The notes: generated from the sequence alone by a model not told the origin. A DNA stretch of 64,000 bases from Streptomyces sp. RB17 (GCF_009604455.1 NZ_WEGL01000009.1:372001-436000), one strand, 5' to 3'. Shown: positions 45,612 to 54,438, counted from the stretch's first letter. Translations and numbers: made by a program.

Positions 45612-47309
45612 ATGACGTCCACGGTGCCCAACGCCGTCGAGCACACCGACGAGCAGCAGCCGCCGATCACCATGTTCGGCCCGGACTTCCCCTACGCCTA
45701 CGACGACTTCCTCGCCCACCCGGCGGGTCTCGGCCAGATACCCGCGACCGAGCACGGCACCGAGGTCGCGGTCATCGGCGGCGGCCTGTCCGGCATCGTG
45801 GCCGCGTACGAGCTGATGAAGATGGGCCTCAAGCCCGTCGTCTACGAGGCCGACCAGATCGGCGGCCGGCTGCGCACGGTCGGCTTCGAGGGCTGCGACG
45901 AGTCGCTGACCGCCGAGATGGGCGCGATGCGCTTCCCGCCGTCCTCCACCGCCCTCCAGCACTACATCGACTTGGTGGGCCTGGAGACCAGTCCCTTCCC
46001 GAACCCGCTGGCCGAGGCCACCCCCTCGACCGTCGTGGACCTCAAGGGCGAGTTGCACTACGCCGAGACCATCGACGACCTGCCCCAGGTGTACCGGGAC
46101 GTCGCCGACGCCTGGAACAAGTGCCTCGAAGAGGGCGCCGACTTCTCCGACATGAACCGCGCCATGCGCGAGCGGGACGTCCCGCGCATCCGCGAGATCT
46201 GGGCGAAGCTCGTCGAGAAGCTCGACAACCAGACCTTCTACGGCTTCCTCTGCGACTCCGAGGCGTTCAAGTCCTTCCGGCACCGTGAGATCTTCGGCCA
46301 GGTCGGCTTCGGCACCGGCGGCTGGGACACCGACTTCCCGAACTCCATCCTGGAGATCCTGCGCGTCGTCTACACCGAGGCCGACGACCACCACCGCGGC
46401 ATCGTCGGCGGATCCCAGCAGCTGCCGCTGCGCCTGTGGGAGCGCGAGCCGGAGAAGATCGTCCACTGGCCGTACGGCACCTCGCTGAAGTCCCTGCACG
46501 TGGACGGCGAGCCGCGCCCGGCCGTGACCCGGCTGCACCGCACCGCGGGCAACCAGATCACCGTGACGGACGCGAACGGCGACATCCGCACCTACAAGGC
46601 GGCGATCTTCACCGCCCAGTCCTGGATGCTGCTGTCCAAGATCGCGTGCGACGACTCGCTGTTCCCGATCGACCACTGGACGGCGATCGAGCGCACCCAC
46701 TACATGGAGAGCTCCAAGCTCTTCGTCCCGGTCGACCGGCCGTTCTGGCTCGACAAGGACGAGGACACCGGCCGGGACGTCATGTCGATGACCCTGACCG
46801 ACCGCATGACCCGCGGCACCTACCTGCTGGACGACGGCCCGGACAGGCCGGCCGTGATCTGCCTGTCCTACACCTGGTGCGACGACAGCCTGAAGTGGCT
46901 GCCGCTGTCCGCGAACGAGCGGATGGAGGTCATGCTGAAGTCACTCGGCGAGATCTACCCGAAGGTCGACATCAGGAAGCACGTCATCGGCAACCCGGTG
47001 ACGGTCTCCTGGGAGAACGAGCCCTACTTCATGGGCGCGTTCAAGGCCAACCTGCCGGGCCACTACCGCTACCAGCGGCGCCTGTTCACCCACTTCATGC
47101 AGGAGAAGCTGCCCGAGGACAAGCGCGGCATCTTCCTCGCCGGCGACGACATCTCCTGGACGGCCGGCTGGGCCGAGGGCGCGATCCAGACCGCGCTGAA
47201 CGCGGTCTGGGGCGTCATGCACCACTTCGGCGGCGAGACCGACCCGGCCAACCCCGGCCCGGGTGACGTGTACCACGAGATCGCCCCCGTGGAGCTGCCC
47301 GAGGACTGA
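45612..47309 (+). CDS. davB: FAD-dependent basic amino-acid 2-monooxygenase (lysine/arginine)
   Basis: The 565-residue flavoprotein has the dinucleotide motif VAVIGGGLSGIVAAYE at about 52-67, then EADQIGGRLRTVG, and the C-terminal FAD motif GIFLAGDDISWTAGWAEGAI. The N-terminal block MFGPDFPYAYDDFLAHPAGL and many internal blocks closely follow Pseudomonas lysine 2-monooxygenase as I remember it. The reaction oxidatively decarboxylates the amino acid to an amide, which the upstream amidase would cleave. Lysine or arginine cannot be separated from sequence alone. GCAAGGAG precedes the ATG. Confidence 0.9.
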   Translation: MTSTVPNAVEHTDEQQPPITMFGPDFPYAYDDFLAHPAGLGQIPATEHGTEVAVIGGGLSGIVAAYELMKMGLKPVVYEADQIGGRLRTVGFEGCDESLTAEMGAMRFPPSSTALQHYIDLVGLETSPFPNPLAEATPSTVVDLKGELHYAETIDDLPQVYRDVADAWNKCLEEGADFSDMNRAMRERDVPRIREIWAKLVEKLDNQTFYGFLCDSEAFKSFRHREIFGQVGFGTGGWDTDFPNSILEILRVVYTEADDHHRGIVGGSQQLPLRLWEREPEKIVHWPYGTSLKSLHVDGEPRPAVTRLHRTAGNQITVTDANGDIRTYKAAIFTAQSWMLLSKIACDDSLFPIDHWTAIERTHYMESSKLFVPVDRPFWLDKDEDTGRDVMSMTLTDRMTRGTYLLDDGPDRPAVICLSYTWCDDSLKWLPLSANERMEVMLKSLGEIYPKVDIRKHVIGNPVTVSWENEPYFMGAFKANLPGHYRYQRRLFTHFMQEKLPEDKRGIFLAGDDISWTAGWAEGAIQTALNAVWGVMHHFGGETDPANPGPGDVYHEIAPVELPED

Positions 47310-47329
47310 CAGAAGAGCGAGCAAGGACC

Positions 47330-47372
47330 AAGGCGCGGGCGGCCGGACTCAGACTCCGGCCGCCCGCGCCTT
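47330..47372. terminator. Bidirectional terminator overlapping the end of the F420-oxidoreductase gene
   Basis: A perfect 18-bp stem (47330-47347 with 47355-47372) has the loop CTCAGAC and is followed by TTCAAAC. It closes davB on the + strand. One arm also encodes the last residues (ARAAG) of the convergent gene, whose stop codon lies in the loop. Confidence 0.85.
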
Positions 47373-48278
47373 TTCAAACACCTCCGCGGCGACGTCCGCC
47401 AGCTCGCGCGCGTCCCGCGCGGTGCCCTGAAGGTCGATGAGGATCTCGTCCAGTCCGATGCCGGCGTGCTCCACGAGGTCCGCCACGATCTGGTCGACAT
47501 CGCCCTGGAAGGGCCGGCGGTCCGCCCCGTCGTACGGCTTCGCCCGACGGCTGGTGTTCACCCGCAGCACCGTCCGGATCGGCTTCGTACGGCCCCGCTC
47601 CTCGGCCAGCTCCCGCAGCTGCCGCCACTGGGCGGCGACCGCCTGCGCACCGATCCCCACCGGCAGCCACCCGTCGGCATGGTCGACGAGCCTGCGGAAG
47701 GCCCGCCCGCCGCCCGCGGCCAGCAGCACCGGGATCGGCCGGGCGGGCTTGGGCCCGACCACGGCAGAAGTGATCTTGGTCAGCTGCCCGTCGTGGACGA
47801 CCGGATCGGGACCCCACACGGCCCGGCACACCTCGATGATCTCGTCCAGGACCGCGCCGCGCTCCGCGATCGGCCGGACCCCCGAGGCCGCGTACTCGTC
47901 CAGCGACCAGCCGGTGCCGAAGCCCGCGACGACCCGGCCCCCGCTCGCCGCGTCCAGCGAGGCCAGCGCCTTGGCGAGCTGGAACGGCAGGTGCAGCGGC
48001 GCCACCAGGACGCTGGAGCCCAGCTCGGCCCGCTCGGTGGCCGCCGCGGCCAGGGTGAGGGTGACCAGCGGGTCCGCCACGTTCCGGTACTCGTCGGGCC
48101 AGGGCAGGCCCTCGACGCCGTACAGACCCTGGGTGGCGGGCTCGGGGAACAGAGCCCGTTCGAAGACCCACAGGCTGTCGTAGCCGATCCGCTCGGCGGC
48201 GCGTGCCACCGCGGGCACGTCCGTGCCGATCGCATACTGCCGCATCTGGGGGAGGCCCAGGCCGAGACGGATCGCCAT
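47349..48278 (-). CDS. LLM-class (F420-dependent) oxidoreductase
   Basis: The 309-residue TIM-barrel protein starts MAIRLGLGLPQMRQYAIG. It has luciferase-like segments (AAERIGYDSLWVFERALFPE, GFGTGWSLDEYAASGV, PIPVLLAAGGGRAFRRLVDH). Such enzymes use F420H2 or FMNH2. GAGGAG lies 6 nt upstream of the ATG at 48278. The substrate is unknown and no pathway neighbours point to one. Its final codons are part of the terminator stem shared with davB. Confidence 0.88.
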   Translation of the reverse strand: MAIRLGLGLPQMRQYAIGTDVPAVARAAERIGYDSLWVFERALFPEPATQGLYGVEGLPWPDEYRNVADPLVTLTLAAAATERAELGSSVLVAPLHLPFQLAKALASLDAASGGRVVAGFGTGWSLDEYAASGVRPIAERGAVLDEIIEVCRAVWGPDPVVHDGQLTKITSAVVGPKPARPIPVLLAAGGGRAFRRLVDHADGWLPVGIGAQAVAAQWRQLRELAEERGRTKPIRTVLRVNTSRRAKPYDGADRRPFQGDVDQIVADLVEHAGIGLDEILIDLQGTARDARELADVAAEVFEKARAAGV

Positions 48279-48381
48279 ACCGCTGCTCCTCTGTGATCGG
48301 ATCGGATACCCGCCGGACAACGTACGGCGATCATCGGGGTGTTCCTCGGGCGACTCGCGCAGGGGCGCAATCCGGCCAGGT

Positions 48382-49068
48382 TCAGTCGGCGAGCGGCGTC
48401 AGCAGCATCCGCCCCGCGAAGCCCACCACCGTGTCCAGCCGTTCGGCGAACTCCCCGGCCATGTCGGCGCAGTGGCGCAGCGCCCACAGGGCCCGCGCCG
48501 CCACCCAGGCCGCGTCGCGGGCCCGCTCCAGGCTCCAGGAGCCCAGCAGATGGGTGAGCGGGTCGGCGATCTGCAGCAGATCGGGGCCCGGCATCAGATC
48601 CTCGCGGATGCGTTCCTCCAGCGAGACGAGGAGTTCGCCCACGCGGTCGAACTCGTCCTCCAGCTCGGGTGGTTCACAGCCGAGTGTTCGGCAGGCGTCC
48701 ACCACGGCGAGCGCCAGGTCGTGCCCGATGTGCGCGTTGATGCCGGCCAGCGCGAACTGCAGCGGACGTACCCCGGGGTGCCGGCGGAGCTGGAACAGCG
48801 GACGCCAGCAGGCGGGCGGTCGGCGGTCGGCGGCCGCCGCGTCGACCGCCGCCAGGTAGCGCTCGGCGAACCGCACGTCCAGCGCGGTCGCCGCCCGTGG
48901 ATCCGGGAACCCCCCGCCGTCCAGGCGCCGGTCGACCTCCTCGGTGACGGTGAGGTAGACGCGGTTGAACACGGCGACGCCGTCCCGTCCGGGCAGGGAC
49001 GCGTCGAGCGCGCGCATCCGGGAGACGACCGTGTCGACGGGGGTGGTGAGGTGTTCCAACTGCGCCAT
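48382..49068 (-). CDS. DUF5995-family protein
   Basis: The 228-residue protein is mostly helical. The conserved block GVAVFNRVYLTVTEEVDRRL and the His-containing GINAHIGHDLALAV identify the DUF5995 family. This family is common in actinobacteria but has no assigned function. It has no signal peptide. The invariant His/Asp residues hint at a metal-dependent enzyme, which is speculation. It is flanked by the F420 oxidoreductase and a decayed region. Confidence 0.8.
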   Translation of the reverse strand: MAQLEHLTTPVDTVVSRMRALDASLPGRDGVAVFNRVYLTVTEEVDRRLDGGGFPDPRAATALDVRFAERYLAAVDAAAADRRPPACWRPLFQLRRHPGVRPLQFALAGINAHIGHDLALAVVDACRTLGCEPPELEDEFDRVGELLVSLEERIREDLMPGPDLLQIADPLTHLLGSWSLERARDAAWVAARALWALRHCADMAGEFAERLDTVVGFAGRMLLTPLAD

Positions 49069-49439
49069 GGGGGAAGGGTCCCAGCCCTGGGCCGGCGCGC
49101 GCGCCGACCGGCCCGGTGCTTCGCCGGAACGGGGGAACGGACCGCCGCGGTACGGAAGCGGGGGAGCGGCACCGTGTCAGGCTTGCGTGCCCGCCGCCTG
49201 GCCGAGCGCCGGGCCGCGCGCCGGCGTGCCCTGCGGCAGGGGTGCTGGTCGGCTCCGTCGTGGGCGTGGTCTCGGCACAGAACGCCCGGCGGGAGGGCTG
49301 TCACAGGTCGACGATCGTCCGCAGGCCCGTCGTGGCTGATCGCGACCACGCGGCGGCAGCCGCAGTTCGGACACGGCTCCATGCCCCTTCGGGGCGCGGC
49401 CGACCCGCCGCGACGCATCCCGCCCGGGCCGGCAGGTTC
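49069..49439. other. Decayed region between DUF5995 and GH6 remnant
   Basis: No intact gene is visible. A fragment near 49173-49280 reads MSGLRARRLAERRAARRRAL in one frame and GVLVGSVVGVVSAQNARR in another. It could be the broken signal-peptide region of the GH6 gene that follows. A copy of the dispersed repeat lies at 49319-49400. Confidence 0.5.
49319..49400. repeat. Second copy of the REP-like intergenic element
   Basis: CGTCGTGGCTGATCGCGACC, then ACGCGGCGG, then CAGCCGCA aligns with the element at 4664-4733 in the same order and orientation. The copy ends in the small hairpin GCCCC-TTC-GGGGC (49383-49395). It is more diverged than the first copy. Confidence 0.55.
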
Positions 49440-49858
49440 CTGAAGCCTGCGAACCCGAGGGCCCCCGTGGACGACGACGCCGGCGACTCCGGCTGGAACC
49501 CGCCGGCCCGGCAGGCCGTGCTGCTGCGGCAGGAGGGGCGGCCGCCGCCGACGGTGTCCTCGGCAACGTCTCCGGCTGCCGCACCACCGCCGGCGAGACC
49601 GCCTACGACCGTCAGGTCCTCGACGCGTTCGGCGGCCCGGCGCGCCTCGGTGCCGTGATCGACACCAGCCGCGACGGCAACGGCGCCCCGCCGGACGGCC
49701 GGTGGTGCGATCGGCCGGCCGGAAGATGGGCCGGGCGCCGACCCCGGACACCGGCGAGGCCCGGATCGACGCGTGGGTGATGCCGCCGGGCGAGTCCGGC
49801 GGCTGCCGGGGCGTGGTCGCGACCGTCACACCGTCGTACGCCTATGACGTGGCGCGCG
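49440..49858 (+). pseudogene. Glycoside hydrolase family 6 (cellulase/cellobiohydrolase) remnant
   Basis: Pieces of the C-terminal half of a GH6 catalytic domain are spread over three frames. DAGDSGWNPPARQAVLLRQ is followed by a frameshift near 49531-49540. NVSGCRTTAGETAYDRQVLD and IDTSRDGNGAPPDGRWCD come next, with a second shift near 49705-49725. GRAPTPDTGEARIDAWV and MPPGESGGC end the match. These blocks match GH6 order. The N-terminal half is missing or unrecognisable. The end overlaps the permease gene on the other strand. Confidence 0.8.
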
Positions 49859-51248
49859 GAGCCTTCTCGTCGTCGGATTCCGTGTCGTAGGCGGACGTGC
49901 CCTCGTCCAGGAGCGGCTCCTGCTGTTTCAGATGGGCCGGGGCGAAGGCGCGCAGCGCGTGGTAGCCGGTGATGACGACCAGGGTGCCGAGGGCGATGCC
50001 GCTGAGCGAGAAGTTGCTGGTGAACTTCAGGCTGACGTTGCCGACGCCGATGATGATGCCCGCGGCGGCCGGCACCAGGTTCAGCGGGTTGCGCAGGTCC
50101 ACCTTGGCGTGCAGCCAGATCTGGGCGCCGAGCAGGCCGATCATGCCGTAGAGGATCACCGTGATGCCGCCGAGGACACCGCCCGGGATCGCGGCCACGA
50201 CCGCGCCGAACTTGGGGCAGACGCCGAAGAGCAGGGCGAAGCCGGCGGCGGCCCAGTAGGCGGCGGTGGAGTAGACGCGGGTCGCGGCCATCACGCCGAT
50301 GTTCTCGGAATAGGTGGTGTTCGGTGGGCCGCCCATCGCGGTGGACAGCATGGACCCGACGCCGTCCGCCGAGATCGCCGTGCCGAGCTTGTCGTCCAGC
50401 GGGTCGCCGGTCATCTCGCCGACGGCCTTGACGTGGCCCGCGTTCTCCGCGACCAGCGCGATCACGACCGGCAGCGCGACCAGGATCGCCGACCACTGGA
50501 AGGAGGGCCCGTGGAAGTGCGGCAGGCCGATCCAGTCGGCCTTGGAGACGCCGGAGAGGTCGAGCCGCCAGTGGTCGGTGACCTTGCCGCCGGGGCCCAT
50601 GGAGTGGATCTTGCCGAAGACCCGGTCGAAGGCCCAGGAGATGCCGTAACCGAAGACCAGCCCGAGGAAGATCGCGATCCGGGACCAGAAGCCGCGCAGA
50701 CAGACCACGGCAAGCCCGGTGAACAGCATGACCAGCAGCGCCGTCCACTGGTCCTGGGGCCAGTAGGTGGCCGCGGTCACCGGGGCGAGGTTGAAGCCGA
50801 TCAGCATGACGACCGCGCCGGTGACGATCGGCGGCATGGTGGCGTGGATGATCCGCGCTCCGAAGCGCTGCACCGCGAGCCCCACCAGGAACAGCACCAC
50901 GCCGACGACGAACACCGCGCCGGTCACCGTGGCGCTCGTACCGCCCTGGGCGCGGATGACGGCGGCCACGCCCACGAACGACAGGGAACAGCCCAGATAG
51001 CTCGGCACCCGGCCGCGGGTGGCGAGCAGGAAGATCGCGGTCGCCACGCCCGACATCATGATGGCCAGGTTCGGGTCGAGGCCCATGAGGACGGGCGCGA
51101 CGAAGGACGCGCCGAACATCGCGACCACGTGCTGGGCGCCCAGGCCCACGGTGCGGGGCCAGGAGAGCCGTTCGTCGGGGCGTACCACCGCTCCGGGCGC
51201 GGGCGTGCGCCCGTCACCGTGCAGTTTCCAGCGCACGCCGAGGTCCAT
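49842..51248 (-). CDS. Uracil/xanthine permease (NCS2 family)
   Basis: The 468-residue membrane protein has about 14 hydrophobic segments typical of NCS2 nucleobase:cation symporters. Key segments are GLGAQHVVAMFGASFVAPVL and the substrate-site blocks VALVAENAGHVKAVGEMTG and GGPPNTTYSENIGVMAATR. The latter pattern (NTxYxENIG) is that of UraA-type uracil transporters. The start MDLGVRWKLHGDG at 51248 is chosen by the usual N-terminus; no good ribosome site is seen for any start. It may salvage uracil, complementing the pyr cluster. Confidence 0.9.
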   Translation of the reverse strand: MDLGVRWKLHGDGRTPAPGAVVRPDERLSWPRTVGLGAQHVVAMFGASFVAPVLMGLDPNLAIMMSGVATAIFLLATRGRVPSYLGCSLSFVGVAAVIRAQGGTSATVTGAVFVVGVVLFLVGLAVQRFGARIIHATMPPIVTGAVVMLIGFNLAPVTAATYWPQDQWTALLVMLFTGLAVVCLRGFWSRIAIFLGLVFGYGISWAFDRVFGKIHSMGPGGKVTDHWRLDLSGVSKADWIGLPHFHGPSFQWSAILVALPVVIALVAENAGHVKAVGEMTGDPLDDKLGTAISADGVGSMLSTAMGGPPNTTYSENIGVMAATRVYSTAAYWAAAGFALLFGVCPKFGAVVAAIPGGVLGGITVILYGMIGLLGAQIWLHAKVDLRNPLNLVPAAAGIIIGVGNVSLKFTSNFSLSGIALGTLVVITGYHALRAFAPAHLKQQEPLLDEGTSAYDTESDDEKAPRATS

Positions 51249-51337
51249 GGTGAGGTTTCGCTTTCTTACGTACGTGAAGACGGTCCGAACCATTGTCACG
51301 GGTAAGGAGCGGTTCTACGCTCGCACGGTCCTACTCA

Positions 51338-51350
51338 TGAACTACGTTCA
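51338..51350. promoter_or_regulatory. Palindromic operator-like site in a divergent promoter region
   Basis: TGAAC-TAC-GTTCA is a perfect 13-bp palindrome at 51338-51350. It lies 45 nt before the alginate lyase start and 90 nt before the divergent permease start. No regulator gene is adjacent. Confidence 0.4.
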
Positions 51351-51394
51351 CATATCTGGTCAACTCTGTGATCAGTGGCAGATCGGAGTGCTCG

Positions 51395-52675
51395 ATGAGT
51401 GGAAGATCCCGTGCGGCCGTGCTGCTGGCTGCGGTGGTGACGCTCGGGGCCGCGCTCGTGCCGTCCGCGCACGCCGCGTACGCCCCCTCCGCGCACGCGG
51501 CGCCGCAGGCCCCGAGGACCGCCGTCCTCGACGGCGGCCGCCTTCGGCAGACCCGCGCCCGGCTGGACCACGACCCCCGGCTCCGGCGCGCACTGCGGGA
51601 CCTGACCGCCCGCGCCGACACCTGGCTGGACCAGGGCCCCTGGACGGTCGTCGACAAGCCGAGGCCCGCCCCTGGCGGCGACGTCCACGAATACCTGAGC
51701 CAGGCCCCCTACTGGTGGCCCACGACCACCCCCACCGCCGACAACCCCTGGGGCTGCCCGTACGTCCAGCGCGACGGGCAGCGCAATCCGGAGGTCGACA
51801 GCGGGACGGACCGGCAGGACGCCGAGAAGGTCTTCGACTCGACGTACGACCTCGCGCTCGCCTGGTACTACACCGGCGAGCGGGCCTACGCCGAGAAGGC
51901 CGGGCAGATCCTGCGCACCTGGTTCCTCGACCCGGCCACCCGGATGAACCCCGACCTGGAGCACGCCCAGTTCATCCCGTGCACGTACGACGGCCGGGCC
52001 ATCGGCATCATCGACTTCTCCCAGTCGTACACCAGCGTGCTCGACGCCCAGGCGATCCTCGCCGCCGGCGCCCCCGGCTGGAGCGCCGCGGACCGCTCCG
52101 CGATGGGCAGGTGGAACGCCGACTTCCTGGACTGGCTGAAGAACAGCGACTTCGGCAGGCAGGAGGGTGCGGCCGCCAACAACCACGGCACCTTCTACGA
52201 CATGCAGCTCGCCGCGCTCGCCTACGCCACCGGTGACACCGCCCTGGCCCGGCGGACCGTGCTGGACGCGCGGGCCAGGCGGATCGCCCCGCAGATCGCG
52301 GCCGACGGCAGCCAGCCCCAGGAACTCGCCCGCACCCGCAGCTGGCACTACTCCACCTTCGACCTGGTCGCCTACACCCGGCTCGCGGCGATCGGCCGGC
52401 ACGTGGGCGTGGACCTGTGGTCGTACCGGGGTCCGGACGGTCAGAGCCTGGTCAAGGCGGTCGACTATCTGCTGCCCGCCGCGACCGGCGCCGCCGCGTG
52501 GCCGCACCCGGAGCTGGAGTTCCACCGGTACGCGGCCACGGACGTCGTGCACGCGGCGGCCGACGCCGGCGATCCGGCGGCAGAGGCGGCCGTGGCGAAG
52601 CTGGAGGCGCCGCCCGGCGGCGACCTGTGGGCGCTGCGGCCGGCCGCCGAGCAGCTGGACTCCATAGCGGGCTGA
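51395..52675 (+). CDS. Secreted alginate-lyase family protein (PL5-like)
   Basis: A signal peptide (RSRAAVLLAAVVTLGAALVP, cleavage near AHA) precedes an alpha/alpha-barrel lyase domain. The family blocks are YLSQAPYWWPTTTPTADNPW, then NNHGTFYDMQLAALAYATGD with the catalytic Asn-His, and SWHYSTFDLVAY. It would depolymerise a uronate polymer outside the cell. GGAG precedes ATG 51395 by 6 nt. No carbohydrate-binding module or uptake genes are adjacent, so the substrate is uncertain. Confidence 0.88.
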   Translation: MSGRSRAAVLLAAVVTLGAALVPSAHAAYAPSAHAAPQAPRTAVLDGGRLRQTRARLDHDPRLRRALRDLTARADTWLDQGPWTVVDKPRPAPGGDVHEYLSQAPYWWPTTTPTADNPWGCPYVQRDGQRNPEVDSGTDRQDAEKVFDSTYDLALAWYYTGERAYAEKAGQILRTWFLDPATRMNPDLEHAQFIPCTYDGRAIGIIDFSQSYTSVLDAQAILAAGAPGWSAADRSAMGRWNADFLDWLKNSDFGRQEGAAANNHGTFYDMQLAALAYATGDTALARRTVLDARARRIAPQIAADGSQPQELARTRSWHYSTFDLVAYTRLAAIGRHVGVDLWSYRGPDGQSLVKAVDYLLPAATGAAAWPHPELEFHRYAATDVVHAAADAGDPAAEAAVAKLEAPPGGDLWALRPAAEQLDSIAG

Positions 52676-52707
52676 AGCGGACCGATGGACCTGGGAGGGG
52701 CTTCTGA

Positions 52708-52722
52708 GCGGTCGCTTAGTAT
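52708..52722 (+). promoter_or_regulatory. Promoter with TetR-like inverted repeat before the thioesterase
   Basis: TGAGCG-GT-CGCTTA overlaps TAGTAT (52717-52722), a good -10 box. The arms differ from a perfect repeat by one base. The layout resembles TetR-type sites that cover promoters of acyl-CoA genes, but no TetR gene is next to it. Confidence 0.4.
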
Positions 52723-52759
52723 GGATCGTCAGCAACAGCAATGTTCAGGAGCCCCTCCC

Positions 52760-53218
52760 GTGACCGCCGAAGCCCCGATCGCGCCCGTCGTCTCCTACGG
52801 CCGGCTGATCCCCGTCACCGTGCACTTCGACGACCTCGACGCGCTCGGCCTCCTGCACAACGCCCGCTACCCGCTGCTGGTCGAGCGCGCCTGGACCGAG
52901 CTGTGGAACGAGCACGGGGTCCGCTTCGACGGCGACTGGCACGCGGCCGGCGACGCCTGCAACGCGGTCCGTGAACTGCGCATCGGCTACGAGGCACCCG
53001 TGACCAGCCCCGGCACCTACGCCGTCCACCTCTGGCTGGACCGGCTCGGCACCACCGGCCTGACCTACGGCTTCCGCTTCTGCTCGGCCGACGGCACGCG
53101 GACGTACGCCCAGGGCACCCGGGTGCTGGTCCGGCTCGACGCCACGACCCTGCGTCCGGCGCCCTGGTCCGACGCCTTCAGGGCCGTGGGTCGGGAACTG
53201 CTGCGGCCGGCCGGCTGA
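52760..53218 (+). CDS. Hotdog-fold acyl-CoA thioesterase (4HBT type)
   Basis: The 152-residue protein has the 4-hydroxybenzoyl-CoA-thioesterase signature VHFDDLDALGLLHNARYPLL with the catalytic Asp and the following helix. It should hydrolyse an acyl-CoA in the cytosol. AGGAG lies 8 nt before GTG 52760. Its 3' end overlaps the convergent MFS gene by 41 bp. Confidence 0.88.
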   Translation: MTAEAPIAPVVSYGRLIPVTVHFDDLDALGLLHNARYPLLVERAWTELWNEHGVRFDGDWHAAGDACNAVRELRIGYEAPVTSPGTYAVHLWLDRLGTTGLTYGFRFCSADGTRTYAQGTRVLVRLDATTLRPAPWSDAFRAVGRELLRPAG

Positions 53219-54392
53219 CCTCGGTCCGGCCGCCGCGCTCGGCGCTGCGCAGCACGCCCGCGAACACCGCGAGCCCGCACGCCAGCGCCGTCACCACGCA
53301 GAACGACACGACCAGGCTGGTCGCCTGGGCCACCCCGCCGATGAGGCTCGGAGCGATCAGGCCCGAGGTGTAGGTGATCGTCGCCACGCCCGCGATGGCC
53401 TGGCTGGGGTTGGGCCCGGCGTGTCCGGCCGCCGCGAAGCAGAGCGGTACGACCACCGCGATGCCGAGCCCCATCAGCGCGAACCCGCCGATCGCCACCG
53501 CCGGATGCCCGGCGACGACGATCAGCAGACCTCCCAGCACGGCCAGGATGCCGCCGGCCCGGACGGTACGGACCGCGCCGAAACGGTTCACCAGGGCGTC
53601 CCCGGCGATCCGGGCCACGGCCATCGTCAGCATGAAGCCGGTCGTGCAGGCCGCCGCCACCCCGGCCGAGCTGTCCAGCCGGTCCCGCAGGAACACTGCC
53701 GACCAGTCCAGGCTCGCGCCCTCCGCGAACACCGCGCAGAAGCCGACCGTGCCGATCAGCAGCGCCGAGCGCGGCGGCAGCGCGAACCGCGGCGGCGGCT
53801 CCTCGTCCTCGGCGGGCTGCAGATCCAGCACCCAGGTGCAGGCCACCAGTCCGAGTACGGTCAGCACGGCCGAGGCGAGCGAGAAGTGCAGACGGGCGTC
53901 CGAGCCGAGGTGCGCCGCGAGCGTGCCGGCCGCCGAGCCGATCAGGGCGCCCGTGCTCCACATGCCATGCAGTCCCGACATGATCGACTTGTCCAGCAGC
54001 CGCTCGATCTCGACGCCGAGCGCGTTCATCGCGACGTCGGCCATGCCCGCGCTCGCGCCGTAGGTGAACATCGCCAGGCACAGGGTGTACAGATTCGGCG
54101 CGAGCGACGGCAGGACCAGGGAGAGCGTCCACAGCGCGAGCAGCCCGCGCAGGGCCGTACGGCTGCCGAAGCGGTGGCTGATCCGGCCCGCCAGCGGCAT
54201 CGCACAGGAGGCGCCGAACGCCGTGAAGGCCAGCGCGAAGCCCAACTGGCCCGCGCCGAGCGAAGCATGGTCCTGGATCCACGGCACCCGGGTGGCGAAG
54301 GTGCCGGTCACGGCGCCGTGCACGGCGAACACGGCCGCCACGGCGTACCGGGCGCGCCTCACGTCGTCACGCGCGAAGCCCACGTCACTCAT
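53178..54392 (-). CDS. MFS transporter
   Basis: The 404-residue protein has about 12 membrane segments. It contains the MFS loop motif GRISHRFGSRTALRG after helix 2 and a matching one in the second half (NRFGAVRTVRAGG). It resembles the FucP/YbjJ-like group often found with ROK regulators. It is divergent from a ROK-family gene across an inverted repeat, so it is probably regulated by that protein; a sugar or derivative is a likely substrate. GAGGGG precedes the ATG. Confidence 0.85.
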   Translation of the reverse strand: MSDVGFARDDVRRARYAVAAVFAVHGAVTGTFATRVPWIQDHASLGAGQLGFALAFTAFGASCAMPLAGRISHRFGSRTALRGLLALWTLSLVLPSLAPNLYTLCLAMFTYGASAGMADVAMNALGVEIERLLDKSIMSGLHGMWSTGALIGSAAGTLAAHLGSDARLHFSLASAVLTVLGLVACTWVLDLQPAEDEEPPPRFALPPRSALLIGTVGFCAVFAEGASLDWSAVFLRDRLDSSAGVAAACTTGFMLTMAVARIAGDALVNRFGAVRTVRAGGILAVLGGLLIVVAGHPAVAIGGFALMGLGIAVVVPLCFAAAGHAGPNPSQAIAGVATITYTSGLIAPSLIGGVAQATSLVVSFCVVTALACGLAVFAGVLRSAERGGRTEVSRPAAAVPDPRP

Positions 54393-54438
54393 GTTCCAGC
54401 CCCTCCCCACGGCTCGCCCTCGCGGCACCCGCCGTAAA

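Noticed and set aside
49932..51305. Long + strand open frame across the permease gene
   Set aside because: Its composition (Arg/His/Asp/Gly-rich) is the usual complement of a membrane-protein gene on the other strand.
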